Positions 1-7,717 of a stretch of DNA of 64,000 bases are shown in pieces. Numbering within the stretch: position 1 is the first letter of the stretch; every line of letters begins with the position of its first letter. The notes under the pieces were generated by a model. That model was given only the letters and a program-made list of their open reading frames with translations. It searched no databases and was not told the DNA's origin. The DNA comes from an uncultured beta proteobacterium (GTDB taxonomy: Bacteria > Pseudomonadota > Gammaproteobacteria > Burkholderiales > Burkholderiaceae_C), in assembly GCA_903830985.1 (NCBI GenBank), contig CAIKVZ010000164.1:1-64000 (forward strand). Direction: 5' to 3'. The position numbers and the translations under genes were made by a program.

Positions 1-19
1 CATGCTGGGCGCACCAATA

Positions 20-53
20 AAAAACCCCACTGCGTTGCCGCAGTGGGGTTTTT
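20..53 (-). terminator. Rho-independent terminator of the porin gene
   Basis: A perfect 10-bp stem (25-34 with 39-48, arms CCCCACTGCG and CGCAGTGGGG) closes a 4-nt loop and is flanked by A-rich and T-rich runs, so it could work in both directions. It lies 40 bp beyond the porin stop codon on the minus strand and would end that transcript. Confidence 0.9.
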
Positions 54-92
54 GATCTTTCAAATCTTGCGCTGGCTTACGCCAGCGTCAGA

Positions 93-1286
93 TCAGAATG
101 CGTGGAAAGCGCCCAGGGCGAAATTGTTCGACTTGGAACCGATGGCACCGGTGTCGATGCCGTAGCCAGCAGCATTGTAGTTGGTCGTGCCATTGGCGCC
201 GCTGTTGGTGATGCGCGAGTAGGTGCTGTACAGCGAGGTGCGCTTGGACAAAGCGTAATCCACGCCCACTGCGTATTGCTTGCCCTTCAACTCAGCCAAT
301 GCACCGGTGCGGTCAGCAGCGATGTACGTGGCCTTGAAGTTGGCTGCGCCCATGGGAACGATCACACCGAACAGGTTCATGTGATTTTGCTGTTCAACTG
401 CGTTGGCGCGGCCGACTACTTGCTTTTCCTTGGCGTACGTGTAAGTCGCCGTGGCAGGGCCGAAGTCGTACGAAGCAGCCAGGGCGCGCACAGTGTAGTC
501 GCCTTCGTTCAGGTACTGAGCCTTGGACACAGCGCCCGTCACGAGCAGAGGACCTTGAGCGTACTTGGCGTACACCGAGAAACCATTGCCGTCGCTGCCA
601 TTGGCTGCGGTGCTCTTGTTTTCACCCATGAAATACTGGACGCCGCCTTGCACGCCAGCAACGAGTGGCGATGTGTAGGAAATCATGTTCGAAGTGTTGA
701 TGGCCGCATAAGCAGGGGTCAACTTGTAGAACATGTTGGTGGCTGCTGCAGGGCCATTGGTGCCCATCGGATCAACCGCGCCTTGGCCCATCTGGAACGA
801 AGACAGGTACTCGCGACCCAGGTGCAGTTCACCAAAGGCGCCAGTCAGACCAACGTAGGAATAACGTTGGAAGTCCAGTCCTTGCGAACCGCCAGTTGTG
901 CATCCGGTGGTTCCAGCTGCAAGGAATCCGCTTTGCGTTGTAGGAGTCACATTTCCAACCGTGCAACCACCATTTGCCTGGTTGTTGGCGTTGGATGACT
1001 TGCCGTTACCAGAGTCATTGGCCAAGCCGCCTTCGAGCTTGAAGATCGCAGTCAGTCCGCCGCCCAGATCTTCCGTGCCCTTGAAACCCAGCTTGCTCGA
1101 ACCGAGTGCGGAATTGGTCAAGGATTTTTGCTTGGCGGAAGCCACATCGCCGCCCTTGCTGTCCTTGCCGCCGGTAGCGGTGGCATAGGTGTAAGCAGCG
1201 TCGACAGCGCCGTACAGGGTCACGGACGATTGCGCGAATGCGCCGGTTGCTGCCAGGGCAGCGATTGCTACGAGGGTTTTTTTCAT
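93..1286 (-). CDS. General outer-membrane porin (Burkholderiales type)
   Basis: Encodes a 397-aa trimeric beta-barrel porin for passive diffusion of small hydrophilic solutes across the outer membrane. The protein starts with a signal peptide (MKKTLVAIAALAATGAFA) followed directly by SSVTLYGAVDAAY, the typical first beta-strand of the Burkholderiales porin family, and ends in a C-terminal aromatic residue (HAF) as expected for BAM-dependent insertion. The start at 1286 is chosen because GGAG lies just upstream; the frame is open a further 39 codons without a plausible start. A loop near residues 130-160 contains two cysteines in an unusual Gly/Thr/Asn-rich stretch. A strong terminator follows. 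The substrate cannot be told from sequence. Confidence 0.93.
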   Translation of the reverse strand: MKKTLVAIAALAATGAFAQSSVTLYGAVDAAYTYATATGGKDSKGGDVASAKQKSLTNSALGSSKLGFKGTEDLGGGLTAIFKLEGGLANDSGNGKSSNANNQANGGCTVGNVTPTTQSGFLAAGTTGCTTGGSQGLDFQRYSYVGLTGAFGELHLGREYLSSFQMGQGAVDPMGTNGPAAATNMFYKLTPAYAAINTSNMISYTSPLVAGVQGGVQYFMGENKSTAANGSDGNGFSVYAKYAQGPLLVTGAVSKAQYLNEGDYTVRALAASYDFGPATATYTYAKEKQVVGRANAVEQQNHMNLFGVIVPMGAANFKATYIAADRTGALAELKGKQYAVGVDYALSKRTSLYSTYSRITNSGANGTTNYNAAGYGIDTGAIGSKSNNFALGAFHAF

Positions 1287-1511
1287 TTCAGAATTCTCCA
1301 AGGTTGAACATAGGGCTCCGGTACGAGGGGGCGTCGAACGCCAGAGCCAACTCCCGTTGCCAGAAGCTGCTCGTATTGCACCAGAGACGGCCTGGATCCG
1401 CAAAGCATTTCAAGCAAAAGGGCACATTGCGTTGTGCTGCTGCAACAACCATCCCAAGAAACAGACTGCGAAGCACCCGGGATCCCAGCACGGCGAAGCG
1501 CTTGTCGTGGC
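1287..1511. other. Intergenic region upstream of the porin
   Basis: About 225 bp between the porin start and the broken gene to its right. It should carry the porin promoter and a long 5' leader, but I could not pick convincing -35 and -10 hexamers. No coding sequence is supported here. Confidence 0.4.
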
Positions 1512-1800
1512 TCAGGTCGAGTTCTTTACTGCCACCACCGGACGCAGCAGGGGCCGGGTTCGTTCAGCCATATATTCAACGGTCTGCAGCAACACGCCTG
1601 AGTGCGCCGCCACCAGCGCCGCATGGAGGCCGTCGGGCTGATCCAGATATTCCTGCACCATCAAACTGCGCAGCTAGCGCAGGGCCAGCCATTCGTCTGC
1701 ACTTTGGATGAGCTGCAGTTTTTCTAACAGTTCTGGCGATCGCTTGACGCGCAGGAAGTTTGAGTCGCATTTTTGCAGTATTTCGGTCCGCCCCGAAAAA
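1512..1800 (-). pseudogene. Remnant of an unidentified gene with an in-frame TAG
   Basis: Reading leftwards from just past the OsmC-like stop, one frame stays open from about 1800 to a TGA at 1512-1514 except for a single TAG at 1674-1676. On both sides of the TAG the translation looks like a soluble helical protein (before it LLEKLQLIQSADEWLALR, after it LRSLMVQEYLDQPDGLHAAL), and third positions are mostly G or C as in neighbouring genes. There is no clear start codon or ribosome site. I do not recognise the family. It may be the decayed 3' part of a gene once following the OsmC-like gene. Confidence 0.4.
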
Positions 1801-1802
1801 AC

Positions 1803-2252
1803 TCAGGCCTCCAGCACCTCGAAGCTGGTCGTGATCTGTGCCGTCTTGCCCAGCATGATGCTGGCCGAACAGTATTTGTCGTGGCTCAGCGCGATGGCGC
1901 GCTCCACCGCCGCCGCCGGCAGGGCACGCCCTGACACCGTGAAGTGCAGGTTGATGCGGGTGAACACCTTGGGATCGACCTCGGCGCGATCCGCCACCAG
2001 TTTTACCGAACAGCCACGCACGTCGTGCCGGCCGCGCTTGAGGATCAGCACCACGTCGTAGGCCGTGCAGCCGCCGGCGCCGGCGAGCAGCAATTCCAGC
2101 GGGCGCGGCGCCAGGTTCTGTCCGCCGTGTTCGGGCTTGGCGGCGTCCGCGGCGCCGTCCATGACCAGGGTGTGGCCACTGCCGGTTTCGGCCAAAAATC
2201 CCATCGCCGAGCGTGCGCCCGACGCGCCGGTCCAGCTGACTGTGCATTCCAT
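1803..2252 (-). CDS. OsmC/YhfA-family protein
   Basis: Small (149 aa) OsmC-superfamily protein, nearer to the YhfA branch than to classical Ohr or OsmC. Members are cytosolic dimers in which paired cysteines reduce organic peroxides. Both cysteines are present: Cys62 in GGCTAYDVV and Cys128 in KYCSAS, with the PLELLLAG helix before the first. An in-frame GTG lies at 2261, but AAGGTGG is well spaced for the ATG at 2252, so that start is preferred. It is divergent from ilvA, with about 110 bp separating it from the ilvA leader peptide. The peroxide substrate is not known; no OhrR-like regulator is present. Confidence 0.85.
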   Translation of the reverse strand: MECTVSWTGASGARSAMGFLAETGSGHTLVMDGAADAAKPEHGGQNLAPRPLELLLAGAGGCTAYDVVLILKRGRHDVRGCSVKLVADRAEVDPKVFTRINLHFTVSGRALPAAAVERAIALSHDKYCSASIMLGKTAQITTSFEVLEA

Positions 2253-2309
2253 GAGGTCCACCTTATTCTGAAAAAAACAATGAAATCAGCGAAATCTCGC
2301 CTTTTGCGG

Positions 2310-2351
2310 TCACATTTTGCCGCTCGCCAGCACGGGCAACGTGAAATGTGA
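2310..2351. promoter_or_regulatory. Inverted repeat between the OsmC-like gene and ilvA
   Basis: Two perfect 8-nt arms, TCACATTT at 2310-2317 and AAATGTGA at 2344-2351, are separated by 26 nt in the divergent control region. The right arm abuts TTACACT (2352-2358), a possible -10 element for the ilvA leader. The layout suits a dimeric repressor or a DNA loop, but no regulator is identified. Confidence 0.35.
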
Positions 2352-2364
2352 TTACACTGGAGCC

Positions 2365-2436
2365 ATGGTAAACCCGCATAGGGGGGGGGTGGTGAAAGCA
2401 CCGATCTACCAGAAAGTTGTCTCCTCCATCCTCTGA
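2365..2436 (+). CDS. Candidate ilvA leader peptide
   Basis: A 23-codon frame starting ATG at 2365 (GGAG just upstream) and ending TGA at 2434-2436. Eight of 23 residues are branched-chain amino acids (five Val, two Ile, one Leu), concentrated at the end, which reads KVVSSIL. The stop codon lies inside a small hairpin and is followed by a terminator hairpin, then ilvA. This is the classical arrangement of attenuation by translating a control-codon peptide, known for ilv operons of other proteobacteria. A run of nine G (2381-2389) sits inside the frame. Not tested by conservation. Confidence 0.45.
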   Translation: MVNPHRGGVVKAPIYQKVVSSIL

Positions 2437-2484
2437 AAAGATGGATTCAGCCCCGGATCTGCAAAGCTTCGGGGCTCTTTTTTT
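2427..2484 (+). terminator. Attenuator-like terminator upstream of ilvA
   Basis: First a small hairpin (CCATC 2427-2431 with GATGG 2440-2444) that overlaps the leader peptide stop, then a stem AGCCCCG (2449-2455) with CGGGGCT (2470-2476), extended by one G-T and one A-T pair and followed by a T run (2478-2484). CTGAA (2433-2437) can alternatively pair with TTCAG (2446-2450), which would take the first bases of the terminator stem. It lies 37 bp before the ilvA start. Confidence 0.6.
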
Positions 2485-2520
2485 GCCCGTTTATCATTGC
2501 AGTCCCCTTCGAGACCCCGC

Positions 2521-4071
2521 ATGACCCACCCAAACCTCACCCCCGCCGACTACCTGAAAAAGATCCTCAACGCCCGCGTCTACGACGTGGCGATCGAGTC
2601 GGCGCTGGAGCCGGCGCGCGCCCTGAGCCAGCGCTTGCGCAACAAGGTGCTGCTCAAGCGTGAAGACCAGCAGCCGGTGCACAGCTTCAAGCTGCGCGGC
2701 GCCTACAACAAGCTGGCGCAACTCAGTCCTGCGCAGTTGAAGAAGGGCGTGATCTGCGCCTCGGCCGGCAATCACGCGCAGGGCGTGGCGCTGGGGGCGC
2801 ACAAACTGGGCGCGCGCGCCGTCATCGTCATGCCCACGACCACGCCGCAGCTCAAGGTGGACGCGGTGCGCGCGCTGGGTGGAGAGATTGTGCTGGTGGG
2901 CGACAGCTATTCCGACGCCTACGCCCATGCCCTCAAGCTCGAGAAGAAACAGGGCCTGACCTTTGTCCACCCTTTTGACGACCCCGACGTGATCGCCGGC
3001 CAGGGCACGGTGGCCATGGAGATGCTGCGCCAGCACCAGGGACCGCTGCACGCGGTGTTTGTCGCCATCGGCGGCGGCGGCCTGATCTCCGGCGTGGCCA
3101 ACTACATCAAGGCCGTGCGCCCCGAGATCAAGGTGATCGGCGTGCAGATGAACGACTCCAATGCCATGATGCAATCCGTGGCCGCGAAAAAGCGCCTCAC
3201 ACTGAATGACGTGGGCCTGTTCTCCGACGGCACAGCCGTGAAACTGGTCGGCGTTGAGACTTTTCGCGTGGCCTCCGAACTGGTGGACGAGTACATGACG
3301 GTCGACACCGACGCCGTCTGCGCCGCCATCAAGGATGTGTTTGTCGACACGCGCAGCATCGTCGAGCCGGCCGGCGCGCTGGCGGTGGCGGCCATCAAAC
3401 AGTACGTCGCCCTGCACAAAACCAAGGGTGAGACCTATGCCGCCATCCTGTGCGGCGCCAACATGAACTTCGACCGCCTGCGCTTTGTCGCCGAGCGCGC
3501 CGAGGTCGGCGAAGAGCGCGAAGCCCTGTTTGCCGTCACCATGTCCGAGGAGCGCGGCAGCTTCAAACGCTTTTGCGAAGTCATAGCCAAGCTGCCGGGC
3601 AGCGCACCGCGCAACGTCACGGAATTCAGCTACCGCATCAGCGACGCCGAGAAGGCCCACGTGTTCGTCGGCCTGACCACGGCAGTGAAGGGCGAGAGCG
3701 GCAAGATCGCACGGGCCTTTACCCAACAGGGGTTCAAGACCCTGGACCTGACGCACGACGACCTGGCGCAGGAGCACATCCGCCACATGGTGGGGGGCCG
3801 CTCGGCCCAGGGCCAGGGCGAGCGCCTGCTGCGTTTTGTCTTTCCGGAGCGGCCCGGCGCCCTGCTGAAGTTCCTGAACCTGATGCGCCCGGGCTGGAAC
3901 ATCAGCCTGTTCCATTACCGCAACCAGGGTGCGGACTACGGTCGCATTCTGGTGGGCCTGCAGGTGCCCCAGGCCGACGACAAGGCTTTTGCCAAATTTC
4001 TCGACACGCTGGGCTACCCCTGCGTCGAGGAAACCCTCAATCCTGCGTATCGACTGTTCTTGCAGTCCTGA
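2521..4071 (+). CDS. ilvA: Threonine ammonia-lyase, biosynthetic
   Basis: Pyridoxal-phosphate enzyme converting threonine to 2-oxobutanoate and ammonia, the first step of isoleucine synthesis. The 516-aa protein has the full biosynthetic layout: catalytic beta-family PLP domain with the Schiff-base lysine in SFKLRGAYN (Lys57), the glycine-rich phosphate loop GGGGLISG near 184-191, and a C-terminal half with two ACT-like regulatory domains (about 335-410 and 430-510), as expected for an isoleucine-inhibited enzyme. A TTG at 2497 is in frame, but the ATG at 2521 fits the family start better. Its 3' end overlaps the convergent gspC by 35 bp. Regulation is probably by the attenuator before it. 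Confidence 0.96.
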   Translation: MTHPNLTPADYLKKILNARVYDVAIESALEPARALSQRLRNKVLLKREDQQPVHSFKLRGAYNKLAQLSPAQLKKGVICASAGNHAQGVALGAHKLGARAVIVMPTTTPQLKVDAVRALGGEIVLVGDSYSDAYAHALKLEKKQGLTFVHPFDDPDVIAGQGTVAMEMLRQHQGPLHAVFVAIGGGGLISGVANYIKAVRPEIKVIGVQMNDSNAMMQSVAAKKRLTLNDVGLFSDGTAVKLVGVETFRVASELVDEYMTVDTDAVCAAIKDVFVDTRSIVEPAGALAVAAIKQYVALHKTKGETYAAILCGANMNFDRLRFVAERAEVGEEREALFAVTMSEERGSFKRFCEVIAKLPGSAPRNVTEFSYRISDAEKAHVFVGLTTAVKGESGKIARAFTQQGFKTLDLTHDDLAQEHIRHMVGGRSAQGQGERLLRFVFPERPGALLKFLNLMRPGWNISLFHYRNQGADYGRILVGLQVPQADDKAFAKFLDTLGYPCVEETLNPAYRLFLQS

Positions 4072-4615
4072 CTCTGGGCGCTGCGGCCTGCTGCACCGGG
4101 AGTGCCGGCACGGGCTGTGGCGTCACATTCGCCACATTCGCAGCACTTCCCAACAGGGGATTCAGTCCGGTGATCGGCTTGGCTAAAGGCAGGTCCAAAG
4201 TCATCGACGCCGGACCGGCCGGGCTGGGCGCCAGCGCGGCGCTGCGCGGCGCCACGGAGAACAGGTACAGACCCTCCTCGATGCGGCTGCCGACAGAAAA
4301 AGCCTTGGCCGGCTTGCCGTCGACGGCAATCAGCGCTGCACCCGATCCCGACGCCTTTTGCGCCACCACGCCGGCCAGCAGAAAGCGGTTCGGTGCTGAC
4401 ACGGCCAGGGCGACGCTCAGGCCCGGACTGCCCAGCAGGCGCGCCACGGCGGCCGGATCGGCCGACGGACTGCCCACCGCCGCTGCTGCTGGCGGTGCTG
4501 CGGCGGTCTTGCCCTGCGCGCGCAAACCCCAGGCCACGCCACTGGCAGCCACGAGGGCCCAGACCCCGAACGTCAGCACACGAGGCAACCATTTGGCGGG
4601 AAGATCGATCATCAT
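4037..4615 (-). CDS. gspC: Type II secretion protein GspC
   Basis: Inner-membrane protein that links the T2SS inner platform to the secretin. It has a short cytoplasmic start, one membrane segment (about residues 7-25, VLTFGVWALVAASGVAWGL), an Ala/Pro-rich linker, and the periplasmic homology region (about 50-140, with VARLLG and LAGVV) that binds GspD. At 192 aa it is short and has no PDZ domain, as in other compact Burkholderiales versions. It is transcribed away from gspG, with only 45 bp between the two starts. ATG codons at 4615 and 4612 are both possible; the ribosome site is weak. Its end overlaps ilvA. Confidence 0.85.
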   Translation of the reverse strand: MMIDLPAKWLPRVLTFGVWALVAASGVAWGLRAQGKTAAAPPAAAAVGSPSADPAAVARLLGSPGLSVALAVSAPNRFLLAGVVAQKASGSGAALIAVDGKPAKAFSVGSRIEEGLYLFSVAPRSAALAPSPAGPASMTLDLPLAKPITGLNPLLGSAANVANVTPQPVPALPVQQAAAPRVRTARTVDTQD

Positions 4616-4660
4616 TGTGTGATTATGATGGAAGCTTCCGCACACTTATTCGAAGGCACC

Positions 4661-5101
4661 ATGAAAGTACCGGCAACAACCCTGCGCCAACGGCTGCAGC
4701 GCGGCTTTACCCTGATCGAGTTGATGGTGGTGTTGGTCATCATCGGCATGCTGGCTGCCATCATCGTTCCCAATGTGCTGGACCGCGCCGACGACGCACG
4801 CGTCACGGCAGCGCGCACCGACGTGAACAACCTGGTGCAGGCGCTCAAGCTGTACCGTCTTGACAACCAGCGCTACCCCACGGCCGAACAGGGCTTGCAG
4901 GCGCTGTTGACCAAGCCCACGACGCAGCCCGTCCCCAACAATTGGAAGCCCTACCTGGACAAACTGCCCAACGATCCTTGGGGCCATTCCTACCAGTACC
5001 TCAATCCCGGCATCAAGGGCGAAATCGACGTGCTGTCCTTTGGCGCCGACGGCAAGGCCGGCGGCGAAGGCCGCGATGCGGATGTGGGCAGCTGGCAATA
5101 G
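4661..5101 (+). CDS. gspG: Type II secretion major pseudopilin GspG
   Basis: Main subunit of the periplasmic pseudopilus that pushes folded substrates through the secretin. The 146-aa prepilin has a basic leader, the prepilin peptidase site RG|FTLIELMVVLVIIGMLAA (cleavage before Phe) with Glu at mature position 5, and a C-terminal domain with the family calcium-site region (DPWGHSYQYLNPG and LSFGADGKAGGEG). Start 4661 has AAGG upstream; an upstream in-frame ATG at 4619 adds unsuited residues. It is first in a tightly packed operon and overlaps gspH. No prepilin peptidase gene lies in the window. Confidence 0.97.
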   Translation: MKVPATTLRQRLQRGFTLIELMVVLVIIGMLAAIIVPNVLDRADDARVTAARTDVNNLVQALKLYRLDNQRYPTAEQGLQALLTKPTTQPVPNNWKPYLDKLPNDPWGHSYQYLNPGIKGEIDVLSFGADGKAGGEGRDADVGSWQ

Positions 5102-5594
5102 CTTGTCGACCACCGGTCATTGCCGGCAAGGCCGCCCGCGGGCGCTGCCGCAAGGCTTGAGCTTGCGCGGTTTCACCCTGCTGGAACTGCTGGTGGTGGT
5201 GGCCATCATGGCCATGGCCACTGCCGGCGTGAGCCTGGCAATGCGCGACTCCACGCAAACCCAACTCGAGCGCGAAGCCCAGCGCCTGGTGGCCTTGCTG
5301 GAAGCGGCGCGCGCCCAGTCGCGCGCCAGCGGCGTGGCTGCGCACTGGCAAGCCGATGCCCAGGGTTTTCGTTTTGACGGCCTGAACCCGCAGACCCTGC
5401 CACGCAACTGGCTCAGCCCCGATACCGCAGTGCGCGGCGCCGACCATTTGCTGCTGGGCCCGGAACCCATCATCGAGCGCCAGTCCCTGGTGCTGTTCAG
5501 CGTGAGCCAGCCGGCGCACGCCTTGCGCCTGGGCACCGATGGTCTGCGACCCTTCGCCGTGCAGACCGCAGAATACGTTGGAGCCACGCCTTGA
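5076..5594 (+). CDS. gspH: Type II secretion minor pseudopilin GspH
   Basis: Minor pseudopilin of about 172 aa. The prepilin signature is LRG|FTLLELLVVVAIMAMAT, preceded by an unusually long leader of about 30 residues if translation starts at the ATG at 5076 (AAGG upstream). A TTG at 5103, directly after the gspG stop, would give a more normal leader, so the start is uncertain. The C-terminal beta-rich domain continues to a TGA that overlaps the gspI start. Its role in tip assembly with GspI, J and K is known from the family. Confidence 0.88.
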   Translation: MRMWAAGNSLSTTGHCRQGRPRALPQGLSLRGFTLLELLVVVAIMAMATAGVSLAMRDSTQTQLEREAQRLVALLEAARAQSRASGVAAHWQADAQGFRFDGLNPQTLPRNWLSPDTAVRGADHLLLGPEPIIERQSLVLFSVSQPAHALRLGTDGLRPFAVQTAEYVGATP

Positions 5595-5971
5595 GCCTCG
5601 ACCAGACAAGGCGGCCACGCCGCGCCAGGGGCTTCACACTGATCGAAGTCCTGGTGGCGTTGGGCATCGTGGCCACTGCCCTGATCGCCGGCTTTCAGGC
5701 CAGCTCGGCCCTGACTCGCAACGCGCAACGCCAATCGAATCTGCTGCTGGGCCATTTGTGCGCCGAGAATGAGCTGGTGAAGGCGCGCCTGTCCAAGCAA
5801 ATGCCGGGCGTCGGCGATAACCTCATTGCCTGCGAACAGGGGGGACGCAGCTTCAACGTCAACCTGTCCGTACGCCCCACGCCCAACCCCAGCTTTCGGC
5901 GCATGGACGCGCAGGTACTGGACGGCGACATCCCCGTGCTGAACCTGTCCACGGTAATCGGGCGCTACTGA
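5591..5971 (+). CDS. gspI: Type II secretion minor pseudopilin GspI
   Basis: Minor pseudopilin of 126 aa. The cleavage motif is RG|FTLIEVLVALGIVATAL followed by a short globular domain ending in a strand typical of GspI (LSTVIGRY). Translation most likely starts at a TTG (5591) whose last bases overlap the gspH stop (TTGA), so it depends on coupling. GspI, J and K form the pseudopilus tip. The gspJ start overlaps its stop (TGATG). Confidence 0.9.
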   Translation: MSLDQTRRPRRARGFTLIEVLVALGIVATALIAGFQASSALTRNAQRQSNLLLGHLCAENELVKARLSKQMPGVGDNLIACEQGGRSFNVNLSVRPTPNPSFRRMDAQVLDGDIPVLNLSTVIGRY

Positions 5972-6696
5972 TGGTGCGCAATAAAGCCTTCGGGATCAGC
6001 GGCTTCACGCTGGTCGAAGTGATGGTGGCCATAGGCATCATGGCCTTGATGGCGATGCTGAGCTGGCGCGGCATCGACGGCATGACGCGCTCGCAGGCCA
6101 CCACACAGGCCTACGTCGATGAAGTGCAGACCCTGCAAACCGGCCTGGCGCAGTGGGGTGCCGATCTGGACGCCACGCTGCAACTGCAGCCCGCGCAGCA
6201 GATCAACGCCATCGACTGGGACGGCCGCGCGCTGCGCCTGACGCGCCGCAGCAGCAACGCCGAGGACAACGGGCTGCTGGTGGTGGCCTGGACGCGGCGC
6301 CTCGTCGACGGCACCGGCCAGTGGCTGCGCTGGCAGTCGCCGCCGCTGCGCAGCCGGGCTGCGCTGACCGAGGCCTGGCAACGTGCCGGCCTGTGGGCGC
6401 AGAACCCGGGCGACGAAGAAAAGAAACGCGAGGTTGCGATCACGCCGCTCGACCAGTGGCAGATCTTCTACTTCCGCAACGACGCCTGGAGCAACCCCTT
6501 GTCCAGCGACGGCGCAGCAGCTTCAATTTCACCTTCCCCTTCAGCTTCAGCGCCAGCCGGCACACCAGCGACTGGCGTTACCGGAACCACCATCCCTGAA
6601 GGCTTGCGCCTGGTGTTGACGCTGCCGCCGGGAACAGCGGTGAGTGGCACGCTGACGCGCGACTGGGTAGCTCCCACCGTGGGCGGCGGAAAATGA
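5971..6696 (+). CDS. gspJ: Type II secretion minor pseudopilin GspJ
   Basis: Minor pseudopilin of 241 aa with prepilin motif SG|FTLVEVMVAIGIMALMAML and the GspJ features SWRGIDGMTRS and DQWQIFYFRND. Near residues 185-210 there is a low-complexity Ser/Pro/Ala/Thr stretch that I take for an exposed loop. The ATG at 5971 shares one base with the gspI stop and its own stop overlaps the gspK start. It forms the pseudopilus tip complex with GspI and GspK. Confidence 0.9.
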   Translation: MVRNKAFGISGFTLVEVMVAIGIMALMAMLSWRGIDGMTRSQATTQAYVDEVQTLQTGLAQWGADLDATLQLQPAQQINAIDWDGRALRLTRRSSNAEDNGLLVVAWTRRLVDGTGQWLRWQSPPLRSRAALTEAWQRAGLWAQNPGDEEKKREVAITPLDQWQIFYFRNDAWSNPLSSDGAAASISPSPSASAPAGTPATGVTGTTIPEGLRLVLTLPPGTAVSGTLTRDWVAPTVGGGK

Positions 6697-7682
6697 TGAA
6701 ACCCAGCTTAGGTCACAGGAACCGGCAGCGAAACAATCGCGGCGCGGCCCTGCTCGCGGCCATGCTCACCGTCACCCTGGTGGCCACGCTGGCGGCGGCG
6801 GCGCTGTGGCAGCAGTGGCGCGGCGTGGCGATCGAAACGGCGGAACGTTCGCGCATCGAATCGGCCTGGATACTGACCGGCGCACTCGACTGGTCGCGCC
6901 TGATACTGCGCGAGGACGGACGCTCCGGCAGCGGGTCCGACCATCTGGCCGAACCCTGGGCCACGCCGCTGGCAGAGGCGCGCCTGTCGAGCTTTTTGTC
7001 GTCCGATCAGACCGTCAGCGACGATGGCCAGGAAGCCTTTCTGTCGGGCCGCATCAGCGATGCGCAGGCGCGCCTGAACGTGAGCAATCTGGTGCAGGGT
7101 CAGAAGATCGACCCGGCAGCGCTGGCCGCTTTTGCCAAGCTGTTCGAACTGCTGGGCCTGCCCCCCGATCAGCTCGCCACCCTGGCGGAAAACCTGCGCC
7201 TGGCGCTCGACCCCGGCGTCAACCCGTCGACGACGACGGCCGCGCTGGCGCCGCAGCGCGTCGAACAACTGGTCTGGCTGGGCCTGCCGCGCGCCACGCT
7301 GGAAATCCTCAAGCCCTACATCACGCTGCTGCCCGAGGCCACGCCGGTGAACCTGAACACCGCCAGCGCCGAAGTGATCTACGCCTGCGTGCCCAAGGTG
7401 GACCTGAGCGACGCCAAGCGCCTGGTGCAGCAGCGCGAGCGCTCACCCTTTGGCAACATCACCGAGGCCAGCAAAGCCATCGGTGCGGGATTCACGCTGG
7501 TGCCGACGCAGCAGGACATCAAGACCAGCTACTTTGAAGTGCGCGGCCGCCTGCGCCTGGATCAGTCGGTGCTGGAAGAACTGTCCCTGGTGCAGCGCAT
7601 CGGGAGCGGTTCAATGACCGAAGTCAAGACGCTCTGGCGCGAACGCCGGGTAAGCGAAAATACCCCCACGGCCACGCCCTGA
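6693..7682 (+). CDS. gspK: Type II secretion minor pseudopilin GspK
   Basis: Large minor pseudopilin (329 aa) that caps the pseudopilus. The N-terminus has the atypical GspK motif RG|AALLAAMLTVTLVATLAAA without the Glu at mature position 5, followed by the family core with SRIESAWILTGALDWSRL and a helix-hairpin-helix-like region around LNTASAEVIYA. The start overlaps gspJ (ATGA); a second ATG follows immediately at 6696. A 35-bp gap separates it from gspL. Confidence 0.9.
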   Translation: MMKPSLGHRNRQRNNRGAALLAAMLTVTLVATLAAAALWQQWRGVAIETAERSRIESAWILTGALDWSRLILREDGRSGSGSDHLAEPWATPLAEARLSSFLSSDQTVSDDGQEAFLSGRISDAQARLNVSNLVQGQKIDPAALAAFAKLFELLGLPPDQLATLAENLRLALDPGVNPSTTTAALAPQRVEQLVWLGLPRATLEILKPYITLLPEATPVNLNTASAEVIYACVPKVDLSDAKRLVQQRERSPFGNITEASKAIGAGFTLVPTQQDIKTSYFEVRGRLRLDQSVLEELSLVQRIGSGSMTEVKTLWRERRVSENTPTATP

Positions 7683-7717
7683 AGGAACCCGATGCAAGCC
7701 CTTGCCACCGATACACC

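Noticed and set aside
2353-2358. TACACT as the -10 box of the ilvA leader promoter.
   Set aside because: Transcription from it would start at or beside the leader ATG and leave the GGAG site untranscribed; no good -35 is visible, so no promoter feature was listed.
3450-4622. Plus-strand frame crossing the ilvA end into the gspC region.
   Set aside because: Out of frame with ilvA and antisense to gspC; Arg/Pro/Ala-rich translation typical of a shadow frame.
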